Origin: Acholoe squamosa
Taxonomy: Eukaryota; Annelida; Polychaeta; Phyllodocida; Polynoidae
DNA length: 64,000 nucleotides
NCBI GenBank assembly: GCA_949317995.1
Contig: OX439049.1
Coordinates: 66,081,247 to 66,145,246, forward strand
Direction of reading: 5' to 3'
Below are positions 58,736-64,000 of the stretch, one piece after another; position 1 is the first letter of the stretch, and every line of letters begins with the position of its first letter. Below the pieces are notes generated by a model. The model had not been told where the DNA came from. It was given only the letters and a program-made list of their open reading frames with translations, and did no database searches. A program made the translations under genes and the position numbers.

Positions 58736-60297
58736 AGTATGGGCTCGAACATCACCAGATTCAGCATAGACCCGGAGTTAAGCATTTAAATGCTGACGCT
58801 TTGTCTCGAATACCAATTCGGAAATGTGATTATCCGGATTGTACTGATTGTGGAGCTCATAGGGCGGTGTTAGCAGGGATTCGAAGACCATTCGAACCCC
58901 TAGTTGCCAGTATACTGGATTGGTCTATGGATCACATACGGCGTTTCCAGGAAGCTGACTCAATAACTGCACAGCTACTGCAATTAGTACCAAAGGGTAT
59001 ACGTCCAGTTAGACCAGAGGTCTCTCTGGAAAATCGAGAAATGAGAAGGTTTCTTGCTCAATGGATGGAGCTTGAAGTCCGGAAAGGCGTGTTATACCGT
59101 TGGAAGCCATGTAATAATGGTGAGAAAATCATGCAAGTGGTGATACCACATGCACTGAGACATGACATTATGTATTTCTGTCATGGACATCGGACCAGTG
59201 GTCATTTCGGGAGAAAACGCTCATTAGCACGACTCTCCAAGAAGTACTATTGGCCTGGCAAGACACGAGACTTGCAAAGATGGGTAACCACGTGTCCGGA
59301 CTGTTGTAAAAACAAACCCGGACCCGGGATGGGCAAGCTTCCACTATCCCAAGAACTTTTCGGAGTTAGATTCGCAAGAATCGGGGTAGATATCATTAGT
59401 GGATTGAATACAACCGCTAATGATAATACCTGTATGATGGTAGTGTGTGACTACTATACGAAATACACCAAAGTATTTCCACTACCGGACCATAAAGCAG
59501 TCACTTGTGCCGAAACCTTTGTAAAAGGTTGGGTACTGGCTTTCGGTGTACCATTAATGCTACACAGTGACCAGGGCAGAGAATTCGAATCGAATCTCTG
59601 GCAAGGTATGTGCGAATACTTAGCTATATGCAAGACTAGAACCAATCCGTATAGGCCACAAAGCGATGGATTGGTAGAAAGGTTCGTGTTCATGGCCGGA
59701 GCCTGCGATGTTACAGCGCGGCGCTATATTCATGGGAAACGTGACATCTACTTCCCTCACATTGATGCTGCCACTTGTAGGGCGGTAGTCTCAGTCAGGC
59801 TAAGCCGGATGTTACAGGTCTTGAATAAACAACATCCTGAAACCAAATATGTTATTTGTACAATATTCGGCATGGACCTTCAGAAATTCAACCACAAGAG
59901 CTTGCCAGATCCCAATCAGCCTGCATTGAATAGGAGCATCAAACTCCTAAAGGGAGATGTGCAATATCTCAACACCATCTACAAAATGCCCACCATCAAG
60001 CTGCACACTGTATTCCACAAAAACAGGTGGAATCGGGGCAAGAAAGGGAGAAAGGTTGGCAAAGCCCCGAAATTCTCATGCCAATATGGCCCTAAAAAAA
60101 TGAGAGATGGCCTACATGCCACAGATGATGTTAAGAAGGAACTAGCAGCACGTATTGCCCAGGTAGTCAAGAAAATCCTGCCGCCTGAGAAGGTTGAGAA
60201 TGTTGCTGGAGCTGATGATGTAATGGCAGATGAAGAAGATGATGAGTATGAATGGGATGAGGTGACTGCTCAGATAAATAAAATATGCTTAGGCTGA
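58705..60297 (+). pseudogene. Chimeric ORF: Gypsy integrase fused to LINE ORF1 end
   Basis: The 530-codon frame starts with the end of RNase H (HRPGVKHLNADALSR). It continues with the integrase HHCC zinc domain (HGHRTSGHFGRK ... CPDCC) and the DDE core: GVDIISG, HSDQGREFES and VERF, so all three acidic residues are present. Immediately after VERF (59685) the Gypsy similarity stops and about 200 codons of unrelated protein follow in the same frame to the stop at 60297. That part belongs to the LINE. The fusion is an accident of insertion, although the frame is open throughout. Confidence 0.85.
59687..60297 (+). pseudogene. LINE ORF1 remnant with SGNH-hydrolase-like end
   Basis: About 200 codons. 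Near the end RDGLHATDDVKKELAARI resembles block V (DxxH) of SGNH/GDSL hydrolase domains, which occur in ORF1 of several CR1/L2-type LINEs. It is followed by a very acidic tail (ADEEDDEYEWDE). Upstream blocks are partly missing because of the 5' truncation. The match rests on one motif plus context and could be another ORF1 type. Confidence 0.5.
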
Positions 60298-61522
60298 GCA
60301 TTTGTCCATAAGATTATAACACAGGTTCATTGACTGACTGGTTGTCTTGGGAGCAATTCGTGAGGATTGCACCTAATACACCTTTTCTATAATTGACAAA
60401 GCCAAGGGATACCTGACTGGTTGTCTTGGGAGCAATTCGTGAGGATTGCACCTACTATGACTACTATGACTATTATGACCACTTGATAAGTTCATAGAAT
60501 ATCTGAACTTTCTAAAAAGGACCTGTTATTCTACCCTAGGCAACATGTTGCAATTTATGCACATAGCACATCCAAATTTGAGAGTAGAACTTTCGATAAA
60601 AGAAATGCATGCTTCACTCATTGTAAGCTTAGTCAAGCTGGTGTTGGTACATTGATGATTATACAAAGGGTGGTCTATGTTCTTGGTCGCTTAGTGTTAA
60701 GTAATGCATGGTTACATATATTTACTCGTGTACTACTTCTGTATTATTTTTGTCTACAGTTTTTTGTCACTTGAATGGCATGATACAATGAAATGCTAAT
60801 TAAATCGCTGATTGGTTCATAATTGAAAAATGTGTCACTGCTATTGATGTATTGTAATTTTTGTTCTATTCTATTTGTAGGTAAGAACATTACTACTGGT
60901 GACGGTGGAATGATTACAGTGGGTGCATTGTGGTGTCTCAGGGAGCTACGAATACATAGATAAGATCTATGACCAAACTAGTACAAGGTCCGGTAACACT
61001 GGGTGAGCTAACTAACCCTTTATTAGTAGTAACTTATTAATTAATTTATCAATATTAATCCCTAACTTTTCATGTGATTCTACATGACTAAGAAAATATT
61101 CTATACTAGAATCAAAATAACCAAGGGCTTAAAACCTTTTTGAACCTCTAACTTTAACTTTATTTCCCTCCTCCTTTAGGTGCTTATTTGCAATTTATTT
61201 AACTAATTTACTGATTTGATAATATGCAATAATATATAGAAATTAAAGTTAAAAACCCAGAGTTTACTTACTCATTGACACAACACAATATTGCATATGC
61301 GTGGTTTTTTATCTTTTGTCACGGAGCTGAGATTATCTTATAAGTAACTTGGTATTAGCTCCCTCTCTCGTTGTATTCCACCCACAGAACATTAAGTTGG
61401 TTATTTCTGTTGGTGAATATCTGAGCCTCTGGCTAGAATTTAGCCAGGGGCTCCTTTATTTTTAATTTATAATTCTTTATTTTTTGTATATAAATTATTG
61501 TCTACTTGTATTTGTTTGTGTA
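60298..61522 (+). other. LINE inter-ORF region
   Basis: There is no ORF. A ~40-bp segment (CTGACTGGTTGTCTTGGGAG and on to GGATTGCACCTA) occurs twice, at 60334 and 60413, 79 bp apart. The rest is AT-rich. It could include part of the ORF1 3' end or a translation-reinitiation region, but nothing specific is visible. Confidence 0.5.
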
Positions 61523-64000
61523 ATGGCAACAACTACATTATTAAACGATTTTCTAAATATGAAGGGCTTGAAAATGGTACATCTAAATACGCGAAGCATG
61601 TTTAACAAAAGGCAGGAAATATTTGACCATTTAGATGGTGCTGATATAGTTGGAATGAGTGAAACTTGGTTACATGAAGACTATGATGATGACTTAATAA
61701 ACTGGGAAGGCATGAATTTGTTCAGGCTGGACCGAAAAAGAAAGAAAGGAGGAGGTTTAGTAGTTTACATTCGAGATGACATTAATCTTGATGTTAAGAT
61801 ACGCAATGACATTAGTTGTAGTAACAAGGATATTGAATGTCTAGTATTAGATCTAGTCTTGAAGACACATACTTTACAATTGGTCACTCTATATAGACCT
61901 CCTTCTGGCAAGATAGATAAGTTTTTTCTATATTTGTCTCGTGTTATGGAAATTGCAGATAAAGAAGGGCTTGAACAATGGATTATGGGGGACATAAATA
62001 TAAATACCTTGCGTGAAAAACTACCTAGTACTGTAAAGCTAATCGATGCTTGCCGATTTAACGGCTATCATAAACTCATTAATCAGTGCACTAGACCCTA
62101 TAAGATTATTGTATCATGTTTAGATAATATATTGACTAATTACAATGAGTCTATTACATCTGGTGTCTTGAATTTTTTAGTAAGTGATCATCTGCCTGTG
62201 TTTGCTGTAAAAACAAGAGAGAAGGTTGACTATATCAAAAGGAAAGTTTGGGTGAGAAAGTACAAAGGTTATGATGAAGAAACTTTCAAAGAGTGGCTAA
62301 TAATGGCAGACTGGGATGTTTTTTATGAACTGCATGACCCTGATGGTGCTTGGTCATTCATTGAAAACTTGATAATTAAATACTTAGATGAGTACTGTCC
62401 TTGGTCTGAAATTGAGATTGTGGACAGAAGAAATAAATGGATGACACATGACATCTTGTCAATGATAAATGAACGTGAGGACAATGTGGAAATGTTTTCG
62501 AAAATTAAAGATGATTATTATCTCAATAAAGCCAGGCAGCTACGTTGTAGAATTAATAAGGCTATCAGGTACTCAAAGGCCAACCAGGTCAAGTCTGCAC
62601 TGGAGGATGCTAAGTCTGACCCAAAGCGATTCTGGAGAGTTTTAAATGGAGTTTTGAAACCAGAGGTGCAAATTGCCCCTGCAGAATTGATAGGTGATGA
62701 TGGTTTTATCAAGTCAGAGTATGAATCTGTAAATTATTTAAATGATTATTTCTCAAATATTGGTGCTAAACTGTCTTCAGTTTTCACAGATAATGGTTAT
62801 CCTGAGCGTGTATTAATGACTGAACCTGTTGATCCAGCTGAAATTCCTGTGCAAGTTGAAAAAGGCTTTGTTGAGATGCTCATAAAAGAAATAAATGTTA
62901 ACAAAACTTCCGGAATTGATGGTATTAGATGTGATATTTTGAAAACAGCACTGTTATTTTTGTTAGATCCTGTTACTAGGTTGTACGAACTGAGCTTCAC
63001 CAGTGGCATATTTCCTGAAAAATGGAAAAGGGCAAGGGTGAATCCAATACCCAAGCCCGGTAATATAAAGTTAATCACCAATTGGCGGCCGATATCACTA
63101 TTACCTGTACCTTCCAAAATTGCGGAAAAAATAATGTATTGCCATCTAAATGAAATTCTAAATAAGAAAAATGTTATTTCTGCAAAACAATTTGGTTATC
63201 GATCAGGACTGGGGACTGCAGATGCAGTCTTCAGACTCCTGAGTGATATCTATGAAAATAGAGATAGAGGCAATTTGACTGGAGTTTGTTATCTTGACCT
63301 ACGTAAGGCGTTTGATTGTGTTAATCACGCCTATCTTGTTGAAATTTTAGGACAACTTGGTTTACATGACACAACACTCAATTGGCTAATGAGTTACTTA
63401 ACTGGGAGAAGCCAGTATACTAAAATTGGTTCCTTTGTTTCTAATGAAGCCCCAGTACGATTTGGTGTCCCGCAAGGGTCTGTATTGGGACCGCTCTTGT
63501 TCATACTATATATAAATGATGTCAGTGATGTTCTTGCTGATTGTAAACATTATCTTTATGCAGACGACTTGGTAATATACAGCACAAACAACAAAATTGA
63601 AACTATAACCAATAGGTTACAAACGGCATTAAATCGATTACAATCCTGGTTTGTAACCAAGAGGCTTACTGCTAACACGGATAAATCCAAAGTTGTGTGG
63701 TATGGTTCATGCAAAAAGTTACCAAAGTCCAGGGGCCAAAAACTATATTTGTATAACAAAGAACTTGAAACCCTGAATAACTACTGTTACTTAGGACTAA
63801 AGTTAGACAGTCTATTGAGTTTTGAACCTGCGCTAAAGGATTTAAATAGTAAAATTAACCACCGTCTTTTTAGATTCAGTAAATTCAGAAACATGTTATC
63901 TGAAAAAGTTGCTGTAACAGTCTATAAAACCACCATTATGTCTGTTTTTGATTACGCTTGTTTTGCCTACGAGGGGGCTAATGAAGGCCTGTTAAAAAAG
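61523..64000 (+). CDS. LINE ORF2: endonuclease and reverse transcriptase (open, partial)
   Basis: ATG at 61523 opens 826 codons without a stop to the window edge. The N-terminal endonuclease has HLNTRSM, the catalytic Glu in GMSETWL, YRPPSGK, MGDIN, LDNILTN and SDHLPVF, i.e. all APE-type motifs. The RT has KTSGIDGIRCDILK, IPKPGNIK ... NWRPISLLPVPSK, QFGYRSGLGTADAV, YLDLRKAFDCVNH (first catalytic Asp), FGVPQGSVLGPLLFILYIND and LYADDLVIYS. All three catalytic Asp residues are present. The open frame with intact motifs suggests a young, possibly recently active copy, although its ORF1 is truncated here. Confidence 0.93.
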   Translation, partial: MATTTLLNDFLNMKGLKMVHLNTRSMFNKRQEIFDHLDGADIVGMSETWLHEDYDDDLINWEGMNLFRLDRKRKKGGGLVVYIRDDINLDVKIRNDISCSNKDIECLVLDLVLKTHTLQLVTLYRPPSGKIDKFFLYLSRVMEIADKEGLEQWIMGDININTLREKLPSTVKLIDACRFNGYHKLINQCTRPYKIIVSCLDNILTNYNESITSGVLNFLVSDHLPVFAVKTREKVDYIKRKVWVRKYKGYDEETFKEWLIMADWDVFYELHDPDGAWSFIENLIIKYLDEYCPWSEIEIVDRRNKWMTHDILSMINEREDNVEMFSKIKDDYYLNKARQLRCRINKAIRYSKANQVKSALEDAKSDPKRFWRVLNGVLKPEVQIAPAELIGDDGFIKSEYESVNYLNDYFSNIGAKLSSVFTDNGYPERVLMTEPVDPAEIPVQVEKGFVEMLIKEINVNKTSGIDGIRCDILKTALLFLLDPVTRLYELSFTSGIFPEKWKRARVNPIPKPGNIKLITNWRPISLLPVPSKIAEKIMYCHLNEILNKKNVISAKQFGYRSGLGTADAVFRLLSDIYENRDRGNLTGVCYLDLRKAFDCVNHAYLVEILGQLGLHDTTLNWLMSYLTGRSQYTKIGSFVSNEAPVRFGVPQGSVLGPLLFILYINDVSDVLADCKHYLYADDLVIYSTNNKIETITNRLQTALNRLQSWFVTKRLTANTDKSKVVWYGSCKKLPKSRGQKLYLYNKELETLNNYCYLGLKLDSLLSFEPALKDLNSKINHRLFRFSKFRNMLSEKVAVTVYKTTIMSVFDYACFAYEGANEGLLKK

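Larger units (their letters stand above)
53044..59686 (+). mobile_element. Ty3/Gypsy LTR retrotransposon, interrupted and decayed
   Basis: The element has a 5' LTR, a primer-binding-like site, gag with a zinc knuckle, then protease, reverse transcriptase, RNase H and integrase in Gypsy order. It is inserted antisense in an intron of PGRP gene 2, after AGTCCTAT. The empty site AGTCCTATTAAGG (44526-44538) and the right flank CTATTAAGG beside the LTR tails show a 4-bp CTAT target duplication. Coding frames are broken by two stops and frameshifts in gag, two frameshifts around RNase H and an active-site change. The 3' part, with the second LTR, lies beyond the LINE that interrupts the integrase at about 59686. 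Confidence 0.92.
59687..64000 (+). mobile_element. 5'-truncated non-LTR retrotransposon (LINE), 3' end outside window
   Basis: It starts abruptly inside the Gypsy integrase, as 5'-truncated LINE insertions do. It contains the end of ORF1, a 1.2-kb inter-ORF region and an open ORF2 with apurinic-type endonuclease and reverse transcriptase. Domain content and motif wording (VPQGSVLGPLLF, YADD) place it in the Jockey/CR1-like group of LINEs. It is in the same orientation as the Gypsy element and younger than it. Confidence 0.85.

Noticed and set aside
58705-60297. A novel domesticated integrase gene
   Set aside because: The frame lacks a proper start, follows a frameshifted RNase H, and its second half belongs to the LINE. 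An accidental fusion explains it.

Overview
The window is animal nuclear DNA. It has spliced genes with GT-AG introns and matching phases, a WASH-complex subunit gene, peptidoglycan-recognition-protein (PGRP) genes, LTR and non-LTR retrotransposons, tRNA-derived SINEs and many minisatellites. The gene mix, and minisatellites that repeat exon/intron 5' boundaries, suggest a marine invertebrate deuterostome. Amphioxus (Branchiostoma) is my best guess, because I recall boundary-spanning intronic minisatellites being reported there. This is inference, not identification.

Layout. 1-11931 is one uninterrupted 41-bp satellite of 291 units with no net indel. 12009-15150 holds a 1.1-kb fold-back element, tRNA-derived SINE heads and hairpin elements. 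14478-26606 (+) is the 3' part of a WASHC2 (FAM21) homologue: ten exons ending in a stop and a poly(A) signal, with introns filled by 21-, 60-, 38-, 39- and 25-bp arrays. 26.6-36.4 kb is gene-poor and holds a MITE, an inverted fragment of the satellite core and a 65-bp array split by a 1-kb insertion.

From 36.5 kb to beyond the right edge the minus strand carries two PGRP genes. The first (36483-41517) has one domain; its long intron contains a decayed LINE that was itself hit by a solo LTR. The second (43674-52776 and beyond) encodes a chain of at least four complete PGRP domains. Three 1829-bp tandem units, nearly identical, each supply one domain. Only the C-terminal domain keeps the zinc ligands; the others have His to Gln and Cys to Ser.

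At 53044 a Ty3/Gypsy element (374-bp LTR, TATA box, primer-binding-like site, broken gag, pol with a YLDN active site) lies in an intron of the second PGRP gene. A 5'-truncated LINE interrupts its integrase at about 59686. The LINE has an SGNH-like ORF1 remnant and an open endonuclease/reverse-transcriptase ORF2 that runs off the window. The 114-bp 3' end of the same LTR lies at the same site in all three 1829-bp units, so retroelement insertion, deletion and tandem amplification of domain-coding exons can be put in order.
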